Assembly (NCBI GenBank): GCA_033002965.1
Contig: JAURVB010014715.1
Location: 43,455-107,454 of the forward strand
Direction: 5' to 3'
DNA length: 64,000 bases
Source: Piper betle
Taxonomy: Eukaryota > Streptophyta > Magnoliopsida > Piperales > Piperaceae
In this document: positions 39,923 through 51,770 of the stretch, in pieces
Position numbering within the stretch: the first letter of the stretch is position 1
Layout of the letters: every line of letters starts with the position of its first letter
Made by a program: the position numbers and the translations under genes
Notes under the pieces: generated by a model
Seen by the model: only the letters and a program-made list of their open reading frames with translations
The model's database searches: none
Told to the model about the DNA's origin: nothing

Positions 39923-42900
39923 GACCATGTTTCTGATATTCCCTCCCGGTATTCCACCATTAGGTCCAGCTTGTTTGTTGCTTTACTCAAATATGCTACT
40001 TTTATCTCCATGGACGATTTAGAATCTTTAGTGCTAGGATTTTGTCTTTTTGTTTAGGTTTTTTATGGGGTGATTAATCTTTTCAAGTATTCAAGCAAGA
40101 TAAAAGACCTTATTTTAGAAGGAACCTAATCGTATGTGTAATAATATTGCATTAAACCTGGAACTAAATGTATATAAATGTTTTTTATTTTTTATGGAAG
40201 GCGGTTAGGGTGATTGTGGTTGAGGATGGTGAAAAAGATGATATTGGTAATGGTGTCACTTTGGTTAAAATAAAATGATGTCAGGTGCAAATCTTGTGTG
40301 GGGTGATTAATTATGCCTCTATTGAACATGATATATTCAACATATCATAGATTTTTTATTGGCTTGGTTTGGTTTGGTGAATTAAATTTGATATATCTTG
40401 ATTTTTGGACCATATTAAATCTTATTTGAGTTCTAAAAACGATTTACCATCTGCCTTTGGAAAGAATTAGGCATTGATGCCATTTTTTTTGATGGCGAAT
40501 CTAATTAGGCAACGCAAAAGAGTCGAATTTGGATCAAAGCTCTGAATATCCAAAAACTTAACATCAGGTTGGGGGAAAAGAAGCTAGCTAACATCACCCT
40601 GTGCATAAATTCTATTACAATTGAAGTGCAGAAGAAATCATTCACAGATAATTACATCATAATCTCCAAACTTTTTATTCGCTGGGAGAATATCAACATT
40701 TGGATGGATGGGACCAGTGGACAAAAATGCCTACAATTTGGAAGCTTTTCCTTTCTTACAATAATTGAACACAGTGGGACAGTTCGGTATTATTCCGAAT
40801 AGATTTCTTGTTTTTTAAAAAAATCTTAATTCCCAAATTCTCTGTTGATCTAAGATTATTCATTCCCTTGCAAACTATGAGCCACGGGCTCATAAAAATC
40901 GAAGGCTCACCCATAAATTTTCAAACTCAATGCGGTCTAAGGGTTAATTGCGGGGTATGTATGACAATGTAACTCCTATGTTGAACTCTTTTACAAGGCT
41001 ATTTCTTTTTAGACAATAAATAAATACCCCGTGTAATTGGTCTAAGGTAAATTCCCCAAGTTTAAAAAAAAATTAACAAAATTATCCAGAAAGTAAGAGT
41101 TAGACTCCTGACCTTTGGGTTATTCTAATTTAAGGTTTAGGGTTTTGGATTTAATGTAATATTAAACTCTTTTACAAAGCTATTTTCTTTTAGACAACGA
41201 GTAAATACCCCGTGTGATTGGTCTAAGGTAAATTCCCCAAGTTTAAAAAAAAAATAGTGAAATTATCGGGAAAGTAAGAGTCGGACTCCTAACCTATGGG
41301 CTAAACCTGGTGTCTCGTTGATAATCAGGCAAACACATAGCCCTAATCTTCCCTTACAATGACATCTATTCATGCACATGGAGAAGATGAGTATTGTCCA
41401 TATCCTTGGGACCAGAACGACTTTGGCAAAGCATTTGCCCGTCGTAACAAATTGCATAGTTTGCGTATTCATCAGGCAATTGGACTTTGCATTCGCCCAA
41501 AAAAGTGGCCTCAATTCTACCCCTAATCTCCCCAACAACCTTCCCTTCCCTTTGCCCTCTGTCATTGGTCACCGGTCACACCGAACGCTTTCATGAACTG
41601 GTTTTTGATAGAATCCGAACGCTTTCACGAATCGGCCCTCTGTCAGTCATCGAACAAGATAGGAATGATGAGTTTCCAGCTTTACTCAATATCTCAAAAC
41701 AGGCAACGCTTACTCAGTAAGTTGGATCATAAGTTCGGACACTTCATAATCAGTTACAAGTTTGGTGATCACAGATTTGGTATGCCCCCTTCTCTATCCA
41801 AAATCAATGCGTCCATTAGCCATCTAATTGTTGTTTTTAAAAAATAATTCATTGGGTTTTTTGTTTTTTGGCAAAGCATTTAAGTTTTTCAAAGATCTAG
41901 GTTTCAACATTGATTTTGATTGATAAATAAAGCCAGATTGGTAAGGATGGTTTAATAGGAAGGAGGTGGAGATCTTTATCAAAAAGAAGGAAGGAGGTGG
42001 AGAAACTTTGGCATGCGAGACGTGCCAAGTTGATGAATTGATAGAGGCAATTTGTTGGCCCATTGACCATTTAACTTCTACACAGGGCCATTTTACATTG
42101 CTGGGTCTCAACTTGGTTCAATTAAAAAGGCAAAAGTTGTGTAGATGAGGTGCACTTAGACATGCATGAAGCAGACCAAATGATTACAGACCCCTCATGG
42201 CACTGTTGCACATTAGCCTTTTACATGGGAACAAGTTATGTGATTGATTGTCTCCAAATTACTAGACCCCTCAAAAAGAAAAAAATCAGACCCCTCATCT
42301 GAACCGGTGGTTTTTTTAAAAAAACATAGCCCCAAGCATGGATATGATTAAAATTTTATTTACTTGGTGAGAGTCTTAATTAGCTTACAATTTATCTTTT
42401 TTGAGGTATCAGATGAATTCGGTTTGGTAGTTAATTATGTAAATTTGGATATCCAGTCCGAATGTGACATAAATTAAAAGCTTCTATTTGTTGGGTTTAG
42501 CCATTTTTTAATATTGGGATCAAAATACAGTAATGCAGAGGCATTTAGATCCAGATCGAACACTATTTGATGTTTCTGGGTCTTGATCGAATAAAGATAT
42601 ATATTGGCCAAAATATAACCATATATACTGAGAAGTCCTCCTTTGATGAACCCATGATTTATGGCTATGAAGTGATGCATTTGATGGATTAGTAGATGCA
42701 ACTAAATGAGTTGGGTAGACATGCATGTGTTAGGATGTGCATCGAGTAGTCATCATCTATTAGTTTATGAAACTTATAAATCAATATTAAATTCGGACTC
42801 ATTTCTGGATGATATATATTGCCATTTCCATGCCATTTTTGTCAATTGAAGTTGAAGCCGTCATTTTCTAGCAAATAATATTAAATAATACTTTGATTTT

Positions 42901-43034
42901 TCTTAAATTTAAGTGGGACCCACACGCCGAAAAAGACCACAAACAAATTAATCACATCAATCTAAATCCTTCTTTAAAACAACAGCACTGTGTCGGCCGT
43001 CTGGAAGGGGTGATGTAAAAAAGAAGAATTTTAA
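39923..43034. other. Intergenic region between the Tudor/AT-hook and F-box genes
   Basis: No gene that I can support. Just after 39922 it holds the 3' UTR of the Tudor/AT-hook gene. A two-copy duplication at 40.98-41.30 kb is listed separately. Several short open frames on both strands at 41.26-41.85 kb overlap one another and show no recognisable domain. Confidence 0.5.
40981..41302. repeat. Two-copy tandem duplication, ~181-bp period
   Basis: The block at 40984-41120 (AACTCTTTTACAAGGCTATT ... GGTCTAAGGTAAATTCCCCA ... AAAGTAAGAGT) recurs at 41165-41302 with about 10% differences. It is non-coding. Confidence 0.75.
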
Positions 43035-43575
43035 TTAGGGTTGCAAATAAGTGAGGCCTATTTATAATTATTTTATATTTAATTTGGTTTAATTTGAATT
43101 TATGCTCGTTAATTGTGTGTTCGAAAAAATACTCAATTCAAAATAAATAACTTATTGAACAACGAACATAGCTTGAGTTAAGAAGTATTCGGCTTGGCTC
43201 GGCCCAAAACTTGAACTGATGTGTTCAAACTCGAAAAAATACTCAACTTGGCTCATTAATACTATTGAGGTCATATTGAACTTATATTATAATGTTAGAA
43301 AAAAAATTTTGATCCTATATAAATCGAGCACGAGCCAAGTACAAATATTCGCTCGACTCTAATTCCGTTCGACTCGAGTTCAGCTCAAAAATATAACGAG
43401 CCAAATACAAGCTAAACCCAAATACTATAAATTTTGGACGAGCTCAGCTCGACCCATAATATATCAAAGCTCGTTAAGTACTAAAACAAACTCAAATATG
43501 ATTGTCAAAAATAACATCTAGTTTAAAAATATCCCTGATCGACTTGATTCGACTAGTTTACACCCCTAATTCTAA
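43027..43575. mobile_element. hAT-type MITE (candidate)
   Basis: A 533-bp segment at 43035-43567 starts TTAGGGTTGCAAATAAGTGA and ends TCGACTAGTTTACACCCCT. The ends are imperfectly inverted, of the AGGGGTGTAAAC type widespread in plant hAT MITEs. The interior repeats GGCTCGGCCC/GAGCTCAGCTCGACC motifs typical of those elements. Flanks AATTTTAA (43027-43034) and AATTCTAA (43568-43575) match at 7 of 8 positions, fitting an old 8-bp target duplication. No transposase. Confidence 0.5.
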
Positions 43576-43786
43576 CCGTCATTATTTAATCTCTTTATTA
43601 CGACAAGGAAATGTGTTAACGGCTCGTTAGGGAAAAAAGGAAAGTGTTTTAAAATTAAAATTACATAAAATTATATTTTTTTCAATTAAAAGTAAATAAT
43701 TATCTTAAGGAAAAATACCAAATGTCAAACATGATATTTCTAAGTAATGAATCATGGAGTTTTGGGGGTCCCATGGGAAGACTTTC

Positions 43787-43796
43787 TATATATAGA
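43787..43796 (+). promoter_or_regulatory. TATA box of the F-box gene
   Basis: TATATATAGA lies about 80 bp upstream of the ATG at 43867 and about 47 bp upstream of an in-frame ATG at 43834. This spacing puts transcription start near 43820 and argues against using the upstream ATG at 43747. Confidence 0.45.
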
Positions 43797-43866
43797 TATC
43801 GTAGCATTGGAGGCATTGAACGCGTATCATATTATGCAATCTAGTGACCACGTGAAGTTCACGTCC

Positions 43867-45076
43867 ATGGGGTGCAATTGGGAAGATCTGCCACTCCCGG
43901 CCCTGGTCGGAATTTTCTCCCGGCTGCCCTTCCGGCCACGCCTCGCCGCATCCTTCTCCGTCTGCCCCCGCTGGACACGAGCCGCAGGCGACCCCCGGTG
44001 CTGGCAGTCCATGTTTGCCGCCGGAGCCTCGCCGGAGGAGTGTTTCATCAAAGTGGATAGTCCCGGCGATGAGCTGCCGGTGGACCGTGTCCAGGCAGCC
44101 CTTGGCCCTGGCCATGCTGCCGGCAGCGTGGCCCCGATTGGCGTCGATTTTGCGGTCGACGACGGAGGAACCGAGTTCGGGTATTGCGAGGTGACTTCCC
44201 AGGTGATGACTCAAGGTGTGGGGCGGCTCAAGAAGCTGGTCAAGCTCTCACAGGGGAGGATTGAGTCTTTATGCCTCTCGCCTTTCCTTGCCATGGAAGG
44301 TGGAAGGCCCAATGATGATCAGCTGCTTGCCTTCATCTCAGAGAAGTGAGATCTCTAGATCCTTTTTTGGGTTGGCTTGAATTTTCTAATAAGTTTTAAC
44401 TTGAATTTTTTGTTTCTTGAGCAAATCATATTTCTCAAGGTTGAATTTGCCTCCTTGGATTTGTTTTCCAATAATAACATCGACTTTTCCATCGATTTCA
44501 AAGTCAAAGCAATCAATTGGTGACACAAATTAGTCACTGCGCCAACCCCAACCAAACTGAGCGAGCTTCAATTCTCCATTAATGTCGAAACTAAGCTTTG
44601 TTTTTGTTTCGGGTGTTTGCAGCTGCCCAAATCTGAAGCACCTCTCACTAAGGGGATCCCTGAATGCATCAGAGGCAGCCATGAAAAAATTGTTCCAAAG
44701 CTGCGACAAGCTGGAGCTGCTAGACTTCTCATATGCTCCGTGCTTCACAGTGCCTGTTCTGAGAGAGTTGGGGAGCTGCTGCAGTGGAATTAGAGGGATC
44801 AGGAGAAGGGGAAGCATCAAATATGTCGAAGCCAATGCTATTGCCTCCTATCTGCCCAATCTGAGGCTTCTGAATTTAGCAGAAACATTTCTTGACTTTG
44901 ACGGTCTGTCTGCAATAGCTAGTGGCTGCAATGGACTGGAGTTCTTTGATGTCACTGGCTCTTGGGCTTGTGATCTCTATGCTATGGAGGGAGCCCATTG
45001 TCCCATTCAGGAATCACCAATGGAGGATCACGAGGAATGTGTCTTTGGGGAAGATGCAACTATTGTATGTAGTTGA
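43867..45076 (+). CDS. F-box/leucine-rich-repeat protein
   Basis: Likely substrate receptor of an SCF ubiquitin ligase. Two exons, 43867-44345 and 44623-45076, separated by a GT-AG intron whose phases join as ISE-N-CPNLKHL. The predicted protein is 310 residues. An F-box is at the N-terminus (WEDLPLPALVGIFSRLPFRP ... SVCPRWTRAAGDPRCWQSMF, about residues 4-52), followed by LRR-type strands in the second exon (CPNLKHLSLRGSLNA, CDKLELLDFSYAP, LPNLRLLNLAETFLD, CNGLEFFDVTGS). An in-frame ATG at 43834 would add 11 residues; the TATA box at 43787 fits either start. The first exon is GC-rich (about 60%), the second not. It resembles small FBL proteins such as At3g48880 by architecture; its target cannot be deduced. 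The intron keeps open sequence without TE content. Confidence 0.87.
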
Positions 45077-45533
45077 TGGGCAAGTCTAGGTTAGTAAACA
45101 GTGACTTAGTAGAGCTAGTTGAACATTGTCTCATTTACAACACTGATCTATACACTTGCTCAATGATGCACCCGATACATTAAGAATTAAAAAGACAGAG
45201 TTCAATGGGAAGAAAGAATTTGAAAAGAATCCCTGGATTACATAAGTACAAGATTGCAAGGCATCTCAATAAAAGTTAAATTTTAGTGAACAGAGCACTC
45301 TGTAATGACAACACAGAATGTACACTTTCTCATTTGCAACAACTCGTACAACAAGTGCTTTGGAAAAAATCACTCAAATACAAAACAATTAGCATGTAAG
45401 TTTGTTGAGGACAAAAAATACGCGTAGATCATACATGAGTAAATTTCCCGGAGGCATTCACTGTTTTAGTCTGCTCTTGAAACCAATAAAACTTAAGGAG
45501 TATTCTGAATGTACAAGATTAAAGCGGGCAGCA
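45077..45533. other. Short convergent intergenic spacer (F-box / PLD tails)
   Basis: About 457 bp between the stop codons of two convergent genes. It must hold both 3' UTRs, which may overlap. No other feature. Confidence 0.6.
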
Positions 45534-48500
45534 TCAAGTGGTGAGTTCATCAGGAAGAGAGCCATGAGCTCCTATTATTTTTCCTCCAACATCTGGAAAA
45601 TTTTCATACCCAGGCAAAGGGCTAACTCTACCATCAGGGTCCACTTTGACGGGGTACTTCAAAAGATGACCCTGTAAGCTTGCCATTTCTTCGGCGGTAT
45701 ACTTCTTCCAGTTATCTTCAGCAATTTGGTTCACACTTCTCACACATTTTAAATCATTAGGTTCCTTGTAAATGTGGTCCAGGCTGCCAAGGTGCTCGGC
45801 CCAAAGAGACATCCGATATCCGTAAACCTGGGATAGCCAAAGTCATTTGCACATTCTTGATCAACAAAAAAGACTTGTAAAATAACCAAAGGCACAAACC
45901 TGGCCTAGGGGATGCCGTTTCTTTTCTGCCCAGGTATAATGAGGCTGATAGGCACCCATGGCAATTTCTGTGTCTCTTGAACCATCTAACGATCGCTGGT
46001 TTATATTGGCAGATCCCAAAATAACATATTCGTCATCCACAATCATTCCTTTGGCATGAACATATATCATGAACCGGCGAAACTTTTGTGCTAAAGATTT
46101 CTGTGGTTGATTTCAAAGTAAAAAATTACACCCAACACAAAAAATGCTTCCAAGAAAGAAGTCTTTTTTAAAATAACAAAACACCTGTCATAATTATCAA
46201 AAACTACATCATTAAAAGCTTTTTTTAAAAGTGAAAACTTAATCATTAAAAATAGTTCCTGAGAAGTGGAAATACCGGATCTGTGCCTTGCGGAGCCACA
46301 TAGGATTCTTCCTTGTCCTTTGGCAAAGCTTCTCTGTTACCAAGGCAGTAGAAATTTAGGTAATCTTGAGGATGACAGTTCTCCATTCCTGAAGATGATA
46401 ATTCCTGTGCAATAAGCTTATACATCATCTGCATTGTTTGGCTCTGTACATGCAAACATTTTTGTGTCAGAAAGATACAATAAAGTAGTTCTAAAGAAAG
46501 CCATTACAAACTCTCAAGTCTCAAGAACTTTAGCTGGTAGAAAAGGCCATCTTCCGGAGAAGGAAAAAAAGTGCAACAATTTTCCTATATAGCAAAAAAT
46601 GGCTACCACAGATGTGAAACAACCCGCCTGTGCATTGCCGGTCCCAAGCCCGGACAAATGAGGAGGGTTGGCATTTGGAAGGACATCCAACCATCAAAAT
46701 TTTGTTATTTGTAAGGATCCATGTCCCCAACACCCTTTGGGTATCACGTGGAAGAAGAAGACGTGAAATACATACGGGCATTTTGGATGGCTAAGAAATT
46801 GAGATCAAACACAGAAAGATAAATCATTAATTCTAAAACTGAAATTGACATTGGAAATAAATTTTTGGTGAGTAAATAAAAAAATTTTGGAGGCTTCCAA
46901 AAATACATGGCTGCATAACCTTCATTAAAGCTCATATATTGAGTGCAGCAAATGCTCGGATATCAGGATAGGTGCATTGTCAATTTTCACTGAAAATGTA
47001 CTTCAGACTATTCATCTTTTACCTGCCAAAAAAGAATTTCTTGAACAGCAGCACTGTTGGGCGCACCTTCTGGCCACATTGGAATCACCACATAAACTGC
47101 AAATCTCTCCCTTGCTCTTACTTTAGAAACTATTTTTAGAGCTAATTCCATGGGAACCAAGTTATCAGCACCTGTTCCACAACAACCATGATTGTGTTTA
47201 TAACAAACACGAAGGACTTCAAAATAAATATATACAATGAAACGGAGATATCACGCTATATGAACTTCATGAACAAAATATTGGTAACATGGCTAGAAAA
47301 TCGGTAAATGCCTTTGTCTGAAACAAATCTCTGATGTGAGCCACAAGATTTTTAAGCTACTATCAGGAACATCAAGAAAGGAAAAAAGAAAAAAAAGGAA
47401 CAGATAAAGGAAGAAAATTTATACACACTAAGATTAAAATATTCAATAAAAAAAGACAAAATGAAAAGGAAAAGACTTTAACCTGCATTCTCATAGGATG
47501 GCCATGCATAAGAGGATCCAAGAAAGTATTGATTTTCAATATATATAAAATGTTGAGCAGATCGGATTGCTTGCACATATGCTGTATGGATACTCTTTTC
47601 CGTAACAAGGTCCTTCCCAGATACAAGGTTCTGCAAAGTCACATTTAGTCCATAACACATTAATACTTCTAAAAGATAAAAGAAAAAAAAGAACCAACAA
47701 GGGTTATAATCCATTATAAGTTCTATTCATTGATGTAATAAACAAAGATTGGGGATATGGTGGTAAAATTAAATGATGATACAGCCTAAAAAATATCTGG
47801 TATCAAATATAAAATGAAAGGTCAAGTTGTTTGAGAAAGATTTTGAAATAACTCAACACTCAGCATGCCAAGCCAGGATGAAACATTCAAACAACCTGCC
47901 GCTGGATCTAAGCTGGCATCTTTTTGCCTCCAATAGGAAAATGAACCCAAGCACTAACAGTGTGATGCAATTGAATATTCTGTTGGTTATCTAACTTACA
48001 GTAAAGCTCAAACCGCAGGAAAAGAATTCCAACCATATTAATCTTAATTCTTATCACAAGCACTTTTTATGAACAGGAAATTTATGAAAGCCAAACAAGG
48101 AAGTGCCCCATTAAACGAACCTTCGCTTCAGCCTCATGAACATCAGTGGGGAATCCTTTTAATGACCCAGAATCAATTGACCGAAAAACCTGAAATAAGA
48201 ACAGATCAAAAGGTGAAGTAAAAAATATTACAATAATTCACCAACTCTTAAGGATCAATCATACATATGTGCTGTGCACTTAGGCAACTTAATTATTGCA
48301 TCTTATTTTTTATCTGGTCCATTAGTCAAGAAAAGAAGGGCCGCCAACTCCTGATCAGAAAACCCTTTCACCTTGTAGTTGATTGTACTTAGTTTGCCAG
48401 TAACAATCCAGCAGGAGTAACAGAAGATTAAATTTTACATAATTGATATGGTACCTAGCATTTTATACAGCACGGCCAAAAACTAACTCCCACAGATACA

Positions 48501-51500
48501 AAGTAGCCGGTGCAAGCACTGTTGTATTAAGTAATAGCTGCCCATGTTCACACAATAGAAACAATTTTCTTCTTCCACCACCTTATCAAATTTGGCATCA
48601 TAGGCAAGGACCCAATCTATATAGTAGAAAATATCGCAAACTTTATATGGCAGACAGCTTAATAACAGAAATGTGAAAGCCATACATCAAAGTAGCCGCT
48701 ACTTTGGGGATAACGAACAGGCACTCTGCAAAATTAGCACTACTCACCATACCTGGACATGCCAATTTTCTGGATCCTCTTCCCTGCAAACCCAAAGATT
48801 AGAATGATCATTTGGCACATTTGGTGAAGGGCTCAGTATCCATGATATACGCTCAAGTTTTATCAATGCATCATCATGCCAGCGGGTTACTCTCTTGAAA
48901 CGTTGCCCAAACTCCTGCCACCTCGTAGCTCTATTCCACCGTTGCTCAAAGTTTGTGAGCACATCATACGCTGCAGGACCTTCTATTTTACAGTGCAAAT
49001 CATGCCATGGCTGTCGTGGTCCCTTTCCATCTGCCTACGATTGTGGCCAAAGTATACATTTAAATAATACATAAGACTTTTCAGCAAACAAAATTATTCA
49101 CACATGAACTAAGGACTGCTCAGGTTGATACAAGCAGAATATTTCTTACACTGAAAGTAGGATTGTGAAAATCATTCTCAAATACTGTGTTTAGGTCACG
49201 AAATAGTCTATGCTCTGGTGTATCATATCGCCCATCACATAGATCAAGACCACCGACAAAAGCTGTTATCTTTCTATTGTTTCCGTAAGCTTGGGTATCA
49301 ACAAGGACACATTTCTGGTGATGGGTAAAGAGGGTACCAACAACCTGGAAAATTAAGCATATGAATTGTCAAAATTTACCTGAAATAGGTAGGTATAAAA
49401 GAACAATATTTGAACAAAATAATTTCACAAGAAAGGGAAATTTGAGCCAGATATACCTAATAAAGGAAAAAAACAAAATCCTCAAATAATCATGCCCCTA
49501 TATTGAACTGGGAAATCAATTTGCACTATGAGAAGCACAATAGAATGGCACCAATATGTTGTAGGCTTACGGCTTAATAATTATTTAGCAGTGCTCTCTC
49601 ATAGTCTCATCATTCAAAAATGTAGTGAACAAAAAAACACCAGTTACAAAATAGAGAAGGAAAAAAATAGAAGCTTAGAGAAATAAGCATGCCTGCTGCT
49701 TGAAAATGCTAAGCTTACTGCTTGCATAGCGAGGGGACAACACACAAATCACTGAAGAATGCTTGAAAAATTTTCTTGTTTCTTCATCATGGGTCTGCAT
49801 CACACCTTTCTGCATCAAAACAATCACCACATAGCACCAATCGGTCAATCCAGAGCCAATTTAAAAATTATTCATTCAATATACAATTTTTTGTAACCAT
49901 CATGGAAAGCCTTGCCATCCCAAACCAACCCCTAACTCTAAAGCCAATTCAAAAACCATTTATACAAGGTAAAATTTTCTAACAATTGACATGCTAATCT
50001 ATAATTACACCAAATATAGAACAAAAAACACGAACCCACATCTTCCTTACTAAGTTGAATATATCTTTTCATGGAAGCCTTGTCATCCCAATCCAATCAA
50101 ATAATCCAACACCAATTCAAAAACCAATTATTTTACATAGAATTTTTCCAACTAATGTGCATTGCCGGTCCCTTGTCCTGATGAAGGAGGAGGGTTGGTA
50201 TTAGGAAGAGCATCGAGCCATAAAAATTTTATCATTTGTAATCACGTGGATTCTAATTTAGGGTTTACGTCCCCAACACCCTTATTAGGGTATCTGGTCA
50301 GTAGGTGGAAGAACAAGAAGAAAGAAGAAAAATTTCTCCAACTAAAACAAACCCTTTCAAAGCCAATTCAAAAACCATTACTTTGATGTACAATTTCCTT
50401 TTCCTAAACCAATCCATGGCTCCAAACCCATTGAAAACTATATATTCAATATATCATCTCTCCAACAATCACAAAAGCTATAATTAAGACAAGAAACCAG
50501 ATTCTCCCTAGTGGGTTCAGGAAAATACTTTCCATTGCAAGTGTTACCATCCCGAGCCAATCCATTAATCCAAACCCATGACTCAAACCATTCGTTCATT
50601 GTATCATCTTTCCAACAGTCACAAAAGCTAGTAAAAACACAAGTATGCAACAGCAAAATCTTTTTTTCTTAATAAATATAGAAATAAATGTTCACCGTGT
50701 TGAGGAAGAACTTGTCATGGGAGGTCTTGTCGTCCCAAACCAGCAAGCACACCCGCACCCCTTCCTGCGACTTGTACTTGAGCAGCTCCCCGAGCGTGAG
50801 CTTCCCGGCGTCGGGCAATGGCCGGCCCGCCTCCCTCACCAACCTCACCCTATCAAACACCGACCACCCCACAATGTAGATCAGGTGGTGCGCCTCAAGG
50901 ATGGCATGGCAGATATCCTCCCAGCACTTGTCTTGCCGGTACACCCGCCCGCCCTCCAACTCCACCGCCGGCAGCGCCCCGTCCGGCACATGCGCGTCCT
51001 GGTACAACGTCACCGCCCCGCCGTGCCGGGCGGGGAAGTAGGTGTCGCGGATCGGCGCCGCGCCCTGCCGGTAGTGGGGGTTCCCGTGGAAAGGCGCGAA
51101 CTTTACGCGGACGCGGATCGCCGACTTGGGTTTGGGGGGCTTGCCGGAGGTGGGGGAGACGATCGGGATCCACTCGTCGCTTGGACCGCCGGCTTCACCA
51201 CCGCCGGAGGAGGCGGCGAGAAAGCTGGAGGCGAGGATGGTGGCGACGCCGATGAGCTGGGCGCCTAAGACGTCGTTGTCCTTGACGTGGAGCTCTAGGC
51301 GGTCGGCGGGGTGGGCGAGGGGGAGGGTGAAGTGCTCGTTCCAGTCCGGGAATTCGGAGTTGTGGATGACGGCGGTGCGGGCGACGGCTGCACCGGCGAC
51401 GACGACGACCACGTAGGGGTCGCTCGTGATGATCTTGCCGTGGTGGCGGTGGCGGCGGCCGCGTTGCTGGTCGCCGTCGCCGTCGCCGGCGTCGGCGTTG

Positions 51501-51661
51501 GAAGAGGGGCGGCGGCAGAGAGGGGCGCAGACGGTGACGCAGCGGCGGAGGCGCTCGGAGACGAGGTCCATGTTGGGGAGGTCGCGGGCCTCGAGGATCC
51601 AGAGGTCGAGGTCGCCGTGGAGAAAGGCGGCGCCGGCGGCCGGCGAGTCGCCGGTGGTCAT
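45534..51661 (-). CDS. PLDDELTA: Phospholipase D delta
   Basis: Hydrolyses membrane phospholipids to phosphatidic acid plus head group, a stress and cytoskeletal signalling reaction at the plasma membrane. Ten exons: 50696-51661, 49693-49809, 49150-49344, 48753-49034, 48121-48189, 47483-47630, 47023-47171, 46276-46443, 45900-46100, 45534-45827, all in phase, giving 862 residues; Arabidopsis PLD-delta is about 868. Start [10 protein letters not shown] at 51661; an upstream TTG at 51673 is not needed. N-terminal C2 domain at about 20-175 (Ca2+-dependent lipid binding: [25 protein letters not shown]). First HKD motif HQKCVLVD at 370-377, IENQYF at 574-579, second [11 protein letters not shown] at 713-720. 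Exon 1 is extremely GC-rich. The intron after exon 2 starts GC, not GT (CAG|GCATGC at 49692). The gene is intact. Delta assignment rests on overall similarity and length. Confidence 0.95.
46625..46745. repeat. Dispersed repeat in a PLD intron, copy 1
   Basis: Segment beginning TGTGCATTGCCGGTCCCAAG (about 46630) through GTCCCCAACACCCTTTGGGT and a GTGGAAGAAGAAG tail. It matches the copy at 50157 in another intron of the same gene, in the same orientation. This CATTGCCGGTCCCAAGCCCGGA block is common in plant genomes as a dispersed repeat; I cannot name its family with certainty. Confidence 0.55.
49840..50650. repeat. Degenerate repeats in PLD intron 1, including dispersed repeat copy 2
   Basis: Intron 1 holds diverged repeats: CATGGAAAGCCTTGCCATCC (49901) and CATGGAAGCCTTGTCATCCC (about 50070), each followed by an AATTCAAAAACCA block, and further similar blocks to about 50600. 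At about 50157-50310 it contains the second copy of the TGTGCATTGCCGGTCCC element that also lies at 46630. Confidence 0.55.
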
Positions 51662-51757
51662 AGTGAGGGGCAAAATGGGGAGAGATGATTACAAAGGGGG
51701 GGAAGAAAGCGGGTGTGTTGGTTATGAGTTGCATGAAAGTTTGAACTTTCATCAACT

Positions 51758-51770
51758 TTTTATATATATT
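51758..51770 (-). promoter_or_regulatory. TATA box of the phospholipase D gene
   Basis: On the minus strand the sequence reads TATATATAAAAA about 100 bp upstream of the ATG at 51661, a plausible TATA box with a leader of roughly 70 nt. Confidence 0.4.

Noticed and set aside
41263..41847. Overlapping short open frames on both strands
   Set aside because: None shows a recognisable domain, codon pattern or splice context; possibly old repeat sequence.
43747..43866. Upstream ATG at 43747 as the F-box gene start
   Set aside because: It lies before the TATA box at 43787 and would add a non-conserved 40-residue leader; starts at 43834 or 43867 fit better.
50160..50200. CTGATGA in the PLD intron as a hammerhead ribozyme core
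   Set aside because: The matching GAAA core and stems are missing, and the other copy of the repeat at 46630 lacks CTGATGA altogether.
50645..51755. Several plus- and minus-strand open frames over the PLD first exon
   Set aside because: Shadows of the extremely GC-rich C2-domain exon, which is open in many frames by composition.
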